From Pseudoalteromonas sp. Scap06 (GTDB lineage: Bacteria > Pseudomonadota > Gammaproteobacteria > Enterobacterales > Alteromonadaceae), in contig NZ_CP041331.1 of the NCBI RefSeq assembly GCF_013394165.1, positions 686,890 to 750,889 of the forward strand: a stretch of DNA of 64,000 bases, written 5' to 3'. Position numbers and translations under genes: made by a program. Below are positions 1 to 7,595 of the stretch, piece by piece. The stretch's first letter is position 1. Each line of letters opens with the position of its first letter. The notes under the pieces are model-generated. The model was not told where the DNA came from, did not search any database, and worked only from the letters and a program-made list of their open reading frames with translations.

Positions 1-612
1 CAAGCTTCAATTATCGATAATTATGAAATTGGTTTTAACTCTCAATTTGATGCAGTTCGTTTAGAAGTCGCAGCATATCGAAGCACCTCTGAGCTTGGCA
101 CTACAAACAAATTTAATGAAGTAACGGGTGTTTATGAACCGGTTAGAGCACCTCAAAAAATTTGGGGTTATGAAGCCTTAGTAGACTACACCATAAACCC
201 ATCTCTTAAATTACTGGCAACGTATAGTTATGTAGAAGGTAAAAATACTGAAGCAGATATATATTTAGGCTCTAAGCAAATCAGTCCACCAAAAGCCACA
301 GCCAACCTTAACTGGCAACCTACGGACACCCTGTCACTAACATTAAGTTACTTGTATGTGGGTGATAGAAAACGCTTTGCTCCTAATGATAATGGTAAAT
401 ATGTTGGCGATCAGGGGCCTGTCGATAACTACACGGTTTTTAATTTAAGCGGTCAGTATCAGTTTGCAGACAACTGGCAAGGTTTTATCGGGATAGAAAA
501 CCTATTTAATCAAGACTACTTCCCTGCCCGTGCGCAATCTTACACCTATGGTGGATACAACATTAAAGGTTTAGGTACAACGGCCACAGTGGGTGTTACT
601 TATCAATTTTGA
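1..612 (+). CDS. TonB-dependent receptor, C-terminal part (5' end outside window)
   Basis: The frame is open from the first base and encodes the last ~203 residues of an outer-membrane beta-barrel. Alternating aromatic/polar strands, the barrel-type segment GIENLFNQDYFPARAQ and the terminal strand ending in a C-terminal Phe (TVGVTYQF) are typical of TonB-dependent siderophore receptors, which import ferric chelates using TonB-ExbBD energy. The bacterioferritin pair just downstream fits a role in iron uptake. The plug domain and TonB box lie outside the window, so the ligand cannot be named. An inverted repeat follows the stop codon. Confidence 0.85.
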   Translation, partial: QASIIDNYEIGFNSQFDAVRLEVAAYRSTSELGTTNKFNEVTGVYEPVRAPQKIWGYEALVDYTINPSLKLLATYSYVEGKNTEADIYLGSKQISPPKATANLNWQPTDTLSLTLSYLYVGDRKRFAPNDNGKYVGDQGPVDNYTVFNLSGQYQFADNWQGFIGIENLFNQDYFPARAQSYTYGGYNIKGLGTTATVGVTYQF

Positions 613-620
613 TCACTTAC

Positions 621-647
621 GCGTTCATACTTTTACGGTATGAACGC
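621..647 (+). terminator. Hairpin after TonB receptor gene
   Basis: A perfect 10-bp inverted repeat (GCGTTCATAC / GTATGAACGC) with a 7-base loop lies 9 bases after the receptor stop. There is no strong T-run behind it, so it may be a weak or Rho-assisted terminator. Confidence 0.45.
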
Positions 648-832
648 GCTTATACCCTCAACTAACTTGCTGATCTAAAATACAAATAACAACTTGTCCA
701 TTTATTAACCAGCAATGCAAACTTAAACGAGAATCAAACTCAATATTAACCATATGATTTATAAGTAAATTACTTGCAATTCTGTGCCTATATACTAGAC
801 TAGCCACAATTAGAATTTTTAGGATAAGCGCT

Positions 833-1306
833 ATGAAAGGTAATCAAAAAGTAATCGACGCCTTCAATACATTGTTAGCTAACGAATTAGCTGCTATTGA
901 CCAGTATTTTATTCATTCTCGTATGTACGACGATTGGGGCTTAAACAAACTTTATGAGCGTCTTAACCATGAAATGGAAGAAGAAAAAGATCACGCTGAT
1001 TGGCTAATCAAGCGTATTCTTTTTTTAGAAGGCGTACCAAACATGACTAAACGTCGTGATCTGTTAATTGGTGACGATGTAAAAAGCATGATGCAAAACG
1101 ACTTAACCTTAGAACTTGAAGTGGTTGAGTGTGTTAAAGAGGTTATTGCTATCTGTGAACAACAGCAAGATTATCAATCTCGTGAAATTTTAGAAAAGCT
1201 ATTATTTGATACCGAAGAAGATCACGTTTACTGGTTAGAGCAACAACTGGGTCTGATTGACAAAATTGGCACTCAAAACTATCACCAAGCTCAAATGGGC
1301 GAATAA
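833..1306 (+). CDS. bfr: Bacterioferritin, ferroxidase-type subunit
   Basis: This 157-residue four-helix protein has the usual length of bacterioferritin, the iron-storage 24-mer of the cytoplasm. By alignment with E. coli Bfr, all dinuclear ferroxidase ligands are present: Glu18, Glu51, His54, Glu94 and the E-E-D-H motif near 128-131 (one residue longer than E. coli). The axial haem ligand Met52 is replaced by Lys52, so this subunit should oxidise iron but not bind haem. An AGGA ribosome-binding site lies 8 bases before the ATG. The second subunit starts 11 bases after this stop, so the two are almost certainly co-transcribed. A weak promoter-like pair (TTGCAA at 774, TAGACT at 796) precedes the gene; no clear Fur box was seen. 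Confidence 0.93.
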   Translation: MKGNQKVIDAFNTLLANELAAIDQYFIHSRMYDDWGLNKLYERLNHEMEEEKDHADWLIKRILFLEGVPNMTKRRDLLIGDDVKSMMQNDLTLELEVVECVKEVIAICEQQQDYQSREILEKLLFDTEEDHVYWLEQQLGLIDKIGTQNYHQAQMGE

Positions 1307-1317
1307 GGACTTATATT

Positions 1318-1782
1318 ATGAAAGGCGATAAAGACGTTATTGCAGCACTAAATAAAGTACTTGCTAATGAGCTTGTGGGTATTAACCAATACTTTTTACA
1401 TGCACGCATGTTTAAAGATTTTGGTTTTAGTAAACTAGACAAAGCTGATTACAAAGTATCGATACAAAAAATGAAAAACGCCGATCGTTTAATTGAGCGT
1501 ATTTTATTTTTAGAAGGCCTGCCTAACCTTCAAGATTTAGGACGCTTACGCATTGGTGAAAACAGCGAAGAAATGATTGCCGCTAACATGAGCTTTGAAC
1601 TTGATACAGTAGATGAGCTACGTGCTGCGATTAAACTAGCTGAAAGTAAAAAAGATTACATTAGCCGTGAAGCGCTCGATAACATTTTAAATGAGCAAGA
1701 AGAGCAAATTGATTGGCTAGAAACACAGCAACTGCTGATCAAAAACACTGGGCTTGAAAACTACTTACAATCGCAATTGTAG
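1318..1782 (+). CDS. bfr: Bacterioferritin, haem-binding-type subunit
   Basis: This 154-residue bacterioferritin paralogue is encoded directly after the first subunit. It keeps Met52, the inter-subunit haem ligand of E. coli Bfr, plus Glu18 and Glu94. The ferroxidase positions 51 and 54 are Lys and Asn, and the late E..H pair is Gln/Gln (segment NEQEEQIDW). It should therefore bind haem but lack a working ferroxidase centre. Paired subunits with split functions are known in several proteobacteria, so a mixed shell with the upstream protein is the likely assembly. Haem is probably the electron port used by Bfd, encoded convergently next door. Confidence 0.93.
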   Translation: MKGDKDVIAALNKVLANELVGINQYFLHARMFKDFGFSKLDKADYKVSIQKMKNADRLIERILFLEGLPNLQDLGRLRIGENSEEMIAANMSFELDTVDELRAAIKLAESKKDYISREALDNILNEQEEQIDWLETQQLLIKNTGLENYLQSQL

Positions 1783-1800
1783 GTTAAAGTTATAAATACA

Positions 1801-1827
1801 AAAAAAGCAGCTAAGGCTGCTTTTTTT
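1801..1827. terminator. Bidirectional terminator between bfr and bfd
   Basis: An A-run, stem AGCAGC / GCTGCT with a TAAG loop, then a T-run. The symmetric A/T flanks make it usable from both strands for the convergent bfr and bfd genes. Confidence 0.85.
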
Positions 1828-1890
1828 ATGTTTAATTTTTTAAATGTTATACCAATTCGTTTAGATAGGGCCTACTTTTATAAATTACTA

Positions 1891-2085
1891 TTAAGCCACT
1901 TGATCGGTTATATCTGCAATTTGAATCAGTTTACGATTGAGGATCTTTTTAGTACAGCAACAACACTTACCGCATTGGCTGCCCACTTTAAGCTCTTTAG
2001 TTAGCTCGCGCATGGTAGTAGCACCATCGTCGATGGTTTGCTCAATTTTTTTATCGGTCACACCGTGACAAAGACAAACATACAT
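1891..2085 (-). CDS. bfd: Bacterioferritin-associated ferredoxin
   Basis: A small [2Fe-2S] protein of about 64 residues. The N-terminal MYVCLCHGVTD and the later cluster QCGKCCCC supply the four-cysteine Fer2_BFD ligand set. Bfd docks on bacterioferritin near the haem and passes electrons that release stored iron. An upstream in-frame TTG would add four residues; I chose the ATG at 2085 because it gives the family-typical MYVCLC start. It is convergent with the two bfr genes and shares their terminator. A cluster of four almost consecutive cysteines at the second site is slightly unusual. Confidence 0.93.
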   Translation of the reverse strand: MYVCLCHGVTDKKIEQTIDDGATTMRELTKELKVGSQCGKCCCCTKKILNRKLIQIADITDQVA

Positions 2086-2641
2086 GAATACAAACAACTC
2101 TCAATTTTATTTAGTGGGTTTATATTAATCTAAACGAAAATAGTTATCAATTGGTTTTTTATAAAATTTGAATTTTTTGCATTTTTTTGGCCAACGCCAC
2201 TTAAGTTGAGAATTCGCGGCAGGTTGAGAATTGTTTGAATTTCATTCGAAGTATGGCACTTAAATTGAGATTTATTAACTAAAGTCTCGCCTTAAATTTA
2301 AGTAGGTTTAGTTAAATAGTTGAATGATTTAAATTAATTTCATTAAGGCTGAAGAAACCTTAATGTATAAATACAAAATTAGTGCATGGACTCTGTACGG
2401 TTTGTGAAATAAGCAGACATTCACATAAAAATCGCTTATGTCCCACATATTTTAACTTAAAGACTTTTTTACGCTTTCTGTAGTAAGTTATTAACTAGTC
2501 GTTGATAACTTGCAACGGAGCTGTAGCTTCATATATTAGCTGACTATCTAGGTAAAACACCATGTAAGTAAGAACAAGGTGTTTTTATGAGGCATAAAGT
2601 CCGTAGAGTAGAGCTACTTAAAAATACTTAACAATGCTAAA
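2086..2641. other. Intergenic region with repeat copy 1
   Basis: No convincing gene. It holds the bfd promoter side, a partial internal duplication of the motif CACTTAARTTGAG (near 2198 and 2257), the first copy of the ~160-bp repeat (2257-2421), and AT-rich sequence downstream of mdaB. Confidence 0.6.
2257..2421 (+). repeat. ~165-bp direct repeat, copy 1
   Basis: The first 54 bases (2257-2310) are identical to 6917-6970. After that, similarity continues in blocks: GAAGAA.CCTTAATGTAT, then AGAATTAGTG/AAAATTAGTG, ending in GCAGACATT. It contains the palindrome CTTAAATTTAAG and, in this copy, the inverted repeat CATTAAGG / CCTTAATG. The two copies are in direct orientation around the mdaB-LysR block. 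Confidence 0.85.
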
Positions 2642-3226
2642 TCAGATCTTAAGTGCTGCACCCAAATGTAGTTTATATCGCTCCATATCGACTTTTACTT
2701 GGGGATTTTTCATAACATCGCTGCAAATAAAAGTTTCTAGTGGCTTCATTCCTAAAAACTGATTTGCTTTATGCACGGGTAAATACACACCATCTACCCC
2801 AGTCCCCTCAAAAAACTGCTCACTATCGATGAACGCATCTATTGGGGCATTCCACGTGACAGAAAGCATGTACTTTTTACCGTGAAGTAAACCTCCAGAT
2901 CCATACTGCTTTGAAATATCACCTCTAGACCTACCGTCGCTTTCATACAACTTCCCGTGCCCTTTGGTAAACACCTCATCCATGTACTTTTTCACAGTCC
3001 AAGGAGGCCCCATCCACCATGCGGGCATCTGAAAGATTACCAAGTCAGCCCACAGCCATTTAGAAATTTCTTCATCGACATCATATCCCTTATCAATAGT
3101 CGTGTTACGAACATTACAGTTACTTTGTTCAAAGAAGTTTTCAGCAAAGGCTGTGAGCGAATTGTTAAGCTCACCTTGAGAGTGAGCGAAACATTTACCG
3201 CCATTTAAAATTAAGATATTTTTCAC
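2642..3226 (-). CDS. mdaB: NADPH:quinone reductase, MdaB family
   Basis: A 194-residue flavodoxin-fold protein matching MdaB (modulator of drug activity B), an FAD-dependent NADPH quinone reductase that makes two-electron reductions and so avoids radical semiquinones. Recognisable family blocks are QMPAWWMGPPWTVKKYMDEV, the KYGSGGLLHGKKYMLSVTWNAP block and the GVYLPVHKANQFLGM block. The start codon is GTG. It is the most downstream gene of a minus-strand set of redox and electrophile-handling genes and probably protects against quinone stress. Confidence 0.92.
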   Translation of the reverse strand: MKNILILNGGKCFAHSQGELNNSLTAFAENFFEQSNCNVRNTTIDKGYDVDEEISKWLWADLVIFQMPAWWMGPPWTVKKYMDEVFTKGHGKLYESDGRSRGDISKQYGSGGLLHGKKYMLSVTWNAPIDAFIDSEQFFEGTGVDGVYLPVHKANQFLGMKPLETFICSDVMKNPQVKVDMERYKLHLGAALKI

Positions 3227-3299
3227 TATGTACTACTACCCATTCTTTCTTGAAATTCACTTAAAAACCTTTAATTGATAAGTGTCTGAAATTAAATAT

Positions 3300-4037
3300 C
3301 TATTTGATGCCTTTTAATTCAGTCAGAATCTCTTTGCCCACTTTACGAGCTGATTGCGGGTTTTGACCAGTAATAACTCGCCTATCATTCACAACGTTTA
3401 CCGTCCATGCAGCACCATAAATGTGCTTTGCACCTTTAGACATTAATGTATCCTGTAGTGAGAAAGGAACAACTTCTGTTAGCCCTACATTTGACTCTTC
3501 CTCGTTAGTAAATGCAGCTAATTTTTTTCCTTTAACGAGGTATTGTCCGTTACTAAGCTTGACGTCTGTAAGAGCCGCTGGGCCATGACAAATCGCGCTT
3601 ACAATACCGCCTCGCTCATATATTGAAACAGTTAATTTATTGATAAGTTCATTGTTCGAGAAGTCCCACATAGTTCCGTGACCGCCTGCATAAACTACTG
3701 CTTGATAATCTTTACTGTTTACATCTTCAATCGCTTTTGTATTTATAATTGAAGCCATGAGCTTTTTATCATTTATAAACCTAGCATTATCTTCATCTGA
3801 AAAATCTAGACTTTTAGGGTCTATTGGGGCCATTCCACCTTCAATGCTAGCAACATCAACTTCAAAGCCTGCATCAGCAAGGACGTAATAAGGATGTGTT
3901 AACTCACCTAACCAAAAACCTGTTTTCATATCTAACGAACCCATTTTATTGTGGCTAGTCAGTACGAAAAGGATTTTATCCGCAGCAAAACTTGGAGCCG
4001 CGAAAACTAGTGTCATGAATAATAATAGAAATTTCAT
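3300..4037 (-). CDS. Exported DJ-1/PfpI family protein
   Basis: A 245-residue class I glutamine-amidotransferase-like protein. The N-terminus MKFLLLFMTLVFAAPSFAA is a clear Sec signal peptide with an AxA-like cleavage site, so the mature protein should be periplasmic. The nucleophile elbow AICHGPAAL carries the conserved Cys of DJ-1/Hsp31-type proteins, and YAGGHGTMWD precedes it as usual. Such proteins act as methylglyoxal hydratases, deglycases or chaperones; which applies here cannot be told. I chose the ATG at 4037 over the longer frame because it has a GAGAAAG Shine-Dalgarno and starts the signal peptide. Most relatives are cytoplasmic, so export is notable. Confidence 0.88.
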   Translation of the reverse strand: MKFLLLFMTLVFAAPSFAADKILFVLTSHNKMGSLDMKTGFWLGELTHPYYVLADAGFEVDVASIEGGMAPIDPKSLDFSDEDNARFINDKKLMASIINTKAIEDVNSKDYQAVVYAGGHGTMWDFSNNELINKLTVSIYERGGIVSAICHGPAALTDVKLSNGQYLVKGKKLAAFTNEEESNVGLTEVVPFSLQDTLMSKGAKHIYGAAWTVNVVNDRRVITGQNPQSARKVGKEILTELKGIK

Positions 4038-4093
4038 ACTATCTTTCTCATATAAATTAAACCAACCGATTCGTTGGTTACTTGTTAAATACG

Positions 4094-4491
4094 CTACCAA
4101 CTTTCATTGTTAGGCGTTGAAGCCCAAGTCTCAGTTTTTGGTAGCAGCTCACCTGCTTGTAACAACTCGACGAAAATATTATCCGCAGAGCGTATAAAAG
4201 CCATTTGACCGTCTCGAGGAGATCGATTTACTTCAATGCCTAGTTCCTGTAAATGAGTGTATGTCTCGTATATATTTTCAACTCTGTAAGCTATATGACC
4301 GAAGTTTTCCTGTATTTTGATACTCAGCTCCCATTTATAAGTAAGTTCAATTTGAGCGCTTTCATCACCTTGTGCGGCTAAAAGATAAGAGAAAACTTTG
4401 CTTCAAAGTAGTCTTTCCTTTTTAGAACTTTCAACCCTAGACCCTCATAGTAAAATCTTAGTGATGCTTTAATATCTGATATACAAAGCAT
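4094..4491 (-). pseudogene. Frameshifted VOC/glyoxalase-like gene
   Basis: Reading the minus strand from an ATG at 4491 gives MLCISDIKASLRFYYEGLGL and then ...KFSLIF followed by an immediate stop. In the next frame the protein resumes as LAAQGDESAQIELTYKWEL and runs through ENFGHIAYRVENI to a stop at 4094. The pattern is a lactoylglutathione-lyase-like vicinal-oxygen-chelate protein broken by loss of one T in a T-run near 4389. Total length (398 bases) is one short of a multiple of three. The 5' end may also have lost its start, since in-frame KYLRT precedes the ATG without a start codon. A sequencing error in the T-run is the alternative. Confidence 0.8.
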
Positions 4492-4521
4492 TGTGCGAAG
4501 ATATTTTATTTATCACAAGCC

Positions 4522-4812
4522 TTAAAACACACGAGCTGTTTTAATATCGACTGATAGCACTCTACCTTCTAAAGACTTTTGTAATTGAAGATAATGCGGC
4601 AGTGTCTTATGTTGCTCTAAAGTATCTATGTCACGCCACATTTCAATTAATGTGATTCTTTGTGACCCATTAACATCAGGGAAAACATCATAACGCTCGC
4701 ATCCACTTTCAAAAATACTGTCACTCGCACATTCATAAATTGCATTTAATACGGTGCTGTAATGTTGTGTTTCACATAGAATATCCACAACAATCATTAC
4801 TTCATTATCCAT
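4522..4812 (-). CDS. Antibiotic biosynthesis monooxygenase (ABM) domain protein
   Basis: A 96-residue ferredoxin-like-fold protein of the ABM/YgiN type. Family hallmarks are the N-terminal strand VMIVVDILCET, the central ESGCERYDVF and the HKTLPHYLQLQ helix. YgiN-type proteins are cofactor-independent quinol monooxygenases acting on hydroquinones, and E. coli ygiN sits beside mdaB, which supports a shared quinone-redox role here. It lies between the broken VOC gene and the dehydrogenase on the same strand. Confidence 0.85.
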   Translation of the reverse strand: MDNEVMIVVDILCETQHYSTVLNAIYECASDSIFESGCERYDVFPDVNGSQRITLIEMWRDIDTLEQHKTLPHYLQLQKSLEGRVLSVDIKTARVF

Positions 4813-4873
4813 TTTTAACCTTTATCTTGGTTTATAAGGCTGCTTACACAGCCTTTAATTAAATAACAGAAAT

Positions 4874-5866
4874 TTAACGCTCGATTACGATTTTACCTGT
4901 GGCTAACCCTGACTCTAGACGAGTGTGAGCATCTTTAACTCCTTGTAAAGTTAAAGGGAAAACACTATCGATAAGAGGTTTAACTTGACCATTATCCACA
5001 AGCCCAGCAAGTCGGCGTAAAATGTCACCGTGAGTCTCTCTATCGATGTTATGAATAATTGAAATCGCCATAAATACTAGGTCTAACCTTAGAGCCTTAA
5101 AGTGCATTTCAGTTAAGTTATAATCAGCATAACCAATTGTAGAGATAACATGCCCCTTCAGTTTTGCAGCGATTAATGAGTTTTGTAAAACGGGCCCGCC
5201 CACTGTATCAAATACCGTATCGAAGCCTTGATCATTGGTTAGTCGTTCAACATATTCCTTTGGCTCTTCTGTAGGGAATAGTACCGTTTCATCTGCGCCT
5301 AGTTGTTTTGCAATTTCTGCGCGAGCTTCATCTGCAACAGTCGTTGTAACATGTGCACCTAGTGCTTTTGCAAGCTGAAGACCAATGTGGCCTACGCCAC
5401 CCGTACCACCATGAACCAACACTCTATCGCTTGGCTGGATTTCAGCTCGACCAATAATTGCTTCCCATGCTGTAATTGCTACTAAAGGCAAGCTAGCCGA
5501 CTCACCAAAGCTAAGCGTTTTAGGTTTATGTGCTAATAATACAGCGTCAGCTTCAACCTTATCTGCAAGAGTACCCGGAATGCCAACGATACCGCCGACA
5601 CAACCGTATACTTCATCACCAATTTTAAAGTTAGTCACACCTTCACCTACTTCACTGATTACGCCCGATACATCCATGTGAAGGATTGCTGGATAAGTCA
5701 TACCAGCAGTGCCTTCACTGCCTTGACGGATTTTAGTATCAACAGGGTTAACACTTGTCGCTTTTACATCGATTACGACGTGACCGCGTTTTGGTTTTGG
5801 CGCATCAACTTCGATTTCATGTAAAACATTAACGTCACCATGACCATTAATAGCTATTGCTTTCAT
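4874..5866 (-). CDS. Zinc-free MDR alcohol dehydrogenase / quinone oxidoreductase
   Basis: A 330-residue medium-chain dehydrogenase/reductase. It begins MKAIAINGHGDVNVLHEIEV, has the Rossmann glycine motif VHGGTGGVGHIGLQLAKALG for NAD(P)H, and lacks the structural and catalytic cysteine clusters of zinc enzymes. It therefore fits the quinone-oxidoreductase (QOR/zeta-crystallin-like) branch, which reduces quinones or enals. I chose the ATG at 5866, preceded by AGAGGAAATT, over an upstream extension. It is first in the minus-strand set and divergent from the LysR gene, its probable regulator. Confidence 0.88.
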   Translation of the reverse strand: MKAIAINGHGDVNVLHEIEVDAPKPKRGHVVIDVKATSVNPVDTKIRQGSEGTAGMTYPAILHMDVSGVISEVGEGVTNFKIGDEVYGCVGGIVGIPGTLADKVEADAVLLAHKPKTLSFGESASLPLVAITAWEAIIGRAEIQPSDRVLVHGGTGGVGHIGLQLAKALGAHVTTTVADEARAEIAKQLGADETVLFPTEEPKEYVERLTNDQGFDTVFDTVGGPVLQNSLIAAKLKGHVISTIGYADYNLTEMHFKALRLDLVFMAISIIHNIDRETHGDILRRLAGLVDNGQVKPLIDSVFPLTLQGVKDAHTRLESGLATGKIVIER

Positions 5867-5967
5867 AATAATTTCCTCTTTGTTATTGACGAAAGTGATG
5901 TTATCAACATAATTAACAACCAAAAACACACTAAAAGTTTAATGATTAATTCCAAAAGGTTGATAAT

Positions 5968-6861
5968 TTGATTGATTCAATAGAAGAACTAAAGATATTC
6001 AGTACAATTTTTGAACTCAAATCTATTCGAATGGCTGCTGATGCTCACAACCTAACGGCTGCAGCAGTGAGTAAAAGGTTGATAGCGCTCGAAAACAGAC
6101 TGAGTGCTAAATTATTTTATAGAACAACACGGACCCTTAGTCCGACATTTACGGGTGAGAAGCTATATAACCATGCGCAAAGACTTTTAAGTATTAGCGA
6201 TGAGATTGAACATGACCTCGACCCAACTAATACGTTAAAAGGAAAAATAAAAATAACTGCGTCAGCTTCTTTTACACAAAGCTATCTATTACCTGTGATT
6301 AGCAGCTTTTTAGAAAGTTACCCGCAGGTTAATATTGAAATCATTTCTACAGATAGTTTAGTTAATTTAACTGAACAAGGTGTTGATTTGGCGATTAGAC
6401 ATGGCCCTTCGCGAGATTCATCATTAATTGGTCAAAAGCTATCTGATACAAAGAGAGTATTATGTGCAACGCCGAGTTATTTAGAAAAAGAAGGAGTACC
6501 ACAATCACCTGAATATTTAACTGATCATAGTTTATTAACCGTTGGGAATGAAACTAACTGGTCATTCATTAGAGAAAGTGAACGAAAAACAGTTAAATTA
6601 AACCCCAGCTTTTCTTCTAGCTTAGGGGATAGCGTTTTGGGTATGGTGGAATTAGATCATGGTATTGCACTCTTGTCAGATTGGCATATTAAAGAAGGTG
6701 TTGAAAAAGGGCGCTTAAAGGTTATTTTAGAAGATTGGGAATGTGACCCATCAATTTCAATTAACCTATTATATCCGTCTAGGAAAAACCAATCGATGAT
6801 AGTTAGAAACTTCATTGACCACTTGAAAGAATGGATAAAAAGCAATCCGCTTTCAAAATAG
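5968..6861 (+). CDS. LysR-family transcriptional regulator
   Basis: A 297-residue LTTR. The winged helix-turn-helix is at residues ~3-60 (FELKSIRMAADAHNLTAAAV, then SKRLIALENRLSAKLFYRTT), followed by a periplasmic-binding-like effector domain from ~85. The start is a TTG preceded by AAAGG. Its divergent position beside the quinone-oxidoreductase gene suggests it controls that operon. The 101-bp shared intergenic contains TTAT-CAAC-ATAA near 5901, a small dyad that could be part of its binding site. The inducer is unknown but probably a quinone or electrophile. Confidence 0.9.
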   Translation: MIDSIEELKIFSTIFELKSIRMAADAHNLTAAAVSKRLIALENRLSAKLFYRTTRTLSPTFTGEKLYNHAQRLLSISDEIEHDLDPTNTLKGKIKITASASFTQSYLLPVISSFLESYPQVNIEIISTDSLVNLTEQGVDLAIRHGPSRDSSLIGQKLSDTKRVLCATPSYLEKEGVPQSPEYLTDHSLLTVGNETNWSFIRESERKTVKLNPSFSSSLGDSVLGMVELDHGIALLSDWHIKEGVEKGRLKVILEDWECDPSISINLLYPSRKNQSMIVRNFIDHLKEWIKSNPLSK

Positions 6862-6916
6862 ACTTAACTTGTTGGGGTGTTCACTACTGTTAACTTTTTA
6901 GGGTAGTAGCCAGCGT

Positions 6917-7076
6917 CACTTAAATTGAGATTTATTAACTAAAGTCTCGCCTTAAATTTAAGTAGGTTTAATAGTTTAATTAACAATATTAATTACAACA
7001 AGCCTGAAGAAGCCTTAATGTATCAATATAGAATTAGTGAGTGGGCTATTTCCGTTTTGTGCCATGAGCAGACATT
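6917..7076 (+). repeat. ~160-bp direct repeat, copy 2
   Basis: This copy starts 56 bases after the LysR stop. Bases 6917-6970 are identical to 2257-2310; the rest matches in blocks down to GCAGACATT. Together the copies flank a ~4.5-kb block (mdaB to lysR), as if that block were a unit bounded by related ends. Confidence 0.85.
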
Positions 7077-7077
7077 G

Positions 7078-7105
7078 GTAACGCCCTCCATAGTCTCTTG
7101 TTAGG
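7078..7105 (-). other. Possible attC remnant
   Basis: On the minus strand the acetyltransferase stop codon lies inside GCCTAAC, and GGCGTTAC follows after about 14 bases. These match the outer simple sites of integron attC (GCCTAAC ... GCGTTA). The spacing (28 bp) is far too short for a working attC, so this could be a deleted site or chance. Confidence 0.3.
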
Positions 7106-7595
7106 CATTAGTGATAACAAACTCGTGGTAGCCTTCTGTTTCAGGAGGGTCAACTTTATCAACACGCATAACATTTAATTTAGCAAACAAACTATTCCAA
7201 AATTTTAACGCTAAACTATCGTTTAAGTGGACTGCTACATGCCACTGATTTGTTTCAACAGGCATCAAATTTTGAATAACAAATTTGGCAATGCCTTGTT
7301 TTCGGTATTTGGGTAGAATAAAAATATCAGCCAACTCAGGTATTTCTTTGCCAACGATCTCAGTTGGTTCTACGGTAGCAAAACCAGCAATTTGGTTAGA
7401 AACGAGTACAAGATAAATACTGCAGTCTTCCTCACCACGAACTACACATTCTAAATACTCTTCATCAATATCATAGCAACCATCTAAACCAATATCTTCT
7501 AAGTCAAATATACTTTGATGGTATTGATAAAACTGCCACAACATTTTTATTGCAGCGATATCAGTTGATTCAGCTTTTCGTATTGTAGTGTCCAT
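7101..7595 (-). CDS. GNAT family N-acetyltransferase
   Basis: A 164-residue protein with the GNAT fold: N-terminal TTIRKAESTDIAAIKMLW, the acetyl-CoA pyrophosphate loop in LPKYRKQGIAKFVIQNL (the Q/R-x-x-G-x-A motif) and the late strand NQWHVAVHLNDSLALKFW. Such enzymes acetylate amines of small molecules or proteins; the substrate is unknown. It is a single gene with its own AGGAAATAGG ribosome-binding site, placed between the direct repeat and the arsenic operon. The 3' end abuts attC-like sequence, hinting at a cassette origin. Confidence 0.85.
   Translation of the reverse strand: MDTTIRKAESTDIAAIKMLWQFYQYHQSIFDLEDIGLDGCYDIDEEYLECVVRGEEDCSIYLVLVSNQIAGFATVEPTEIVGKEIPELADIFILPKYRKQGIAKFVIQNLMPVETNQWHVAVHLNDSLALKFWNSLFAKLNVMRVDKVDPPETEGYHEFVITNA

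Noticed and set aside
833..1782. A Fur box upstream of the bacterioferritin genes
   Set aside because: The sequence from 700 to 830 has AT-rich stretches but no convincing GATAAT-type 19-bp dyad.
2957..3208. Plus-strand ORF opposite mdaB
   Set aside because: It lies entirely within the well-supported MdaB gene on the other strand and has no recognisable protein features.
4094..4120. GCCTAAC box at the end of the VOC pseudogene, resembling an attC start
   Set aside because: The bases encode the normal C-terminal region of VOC proteins (TWASTPNNESW), and no GCGTTA box or arms follow at a proper distance.
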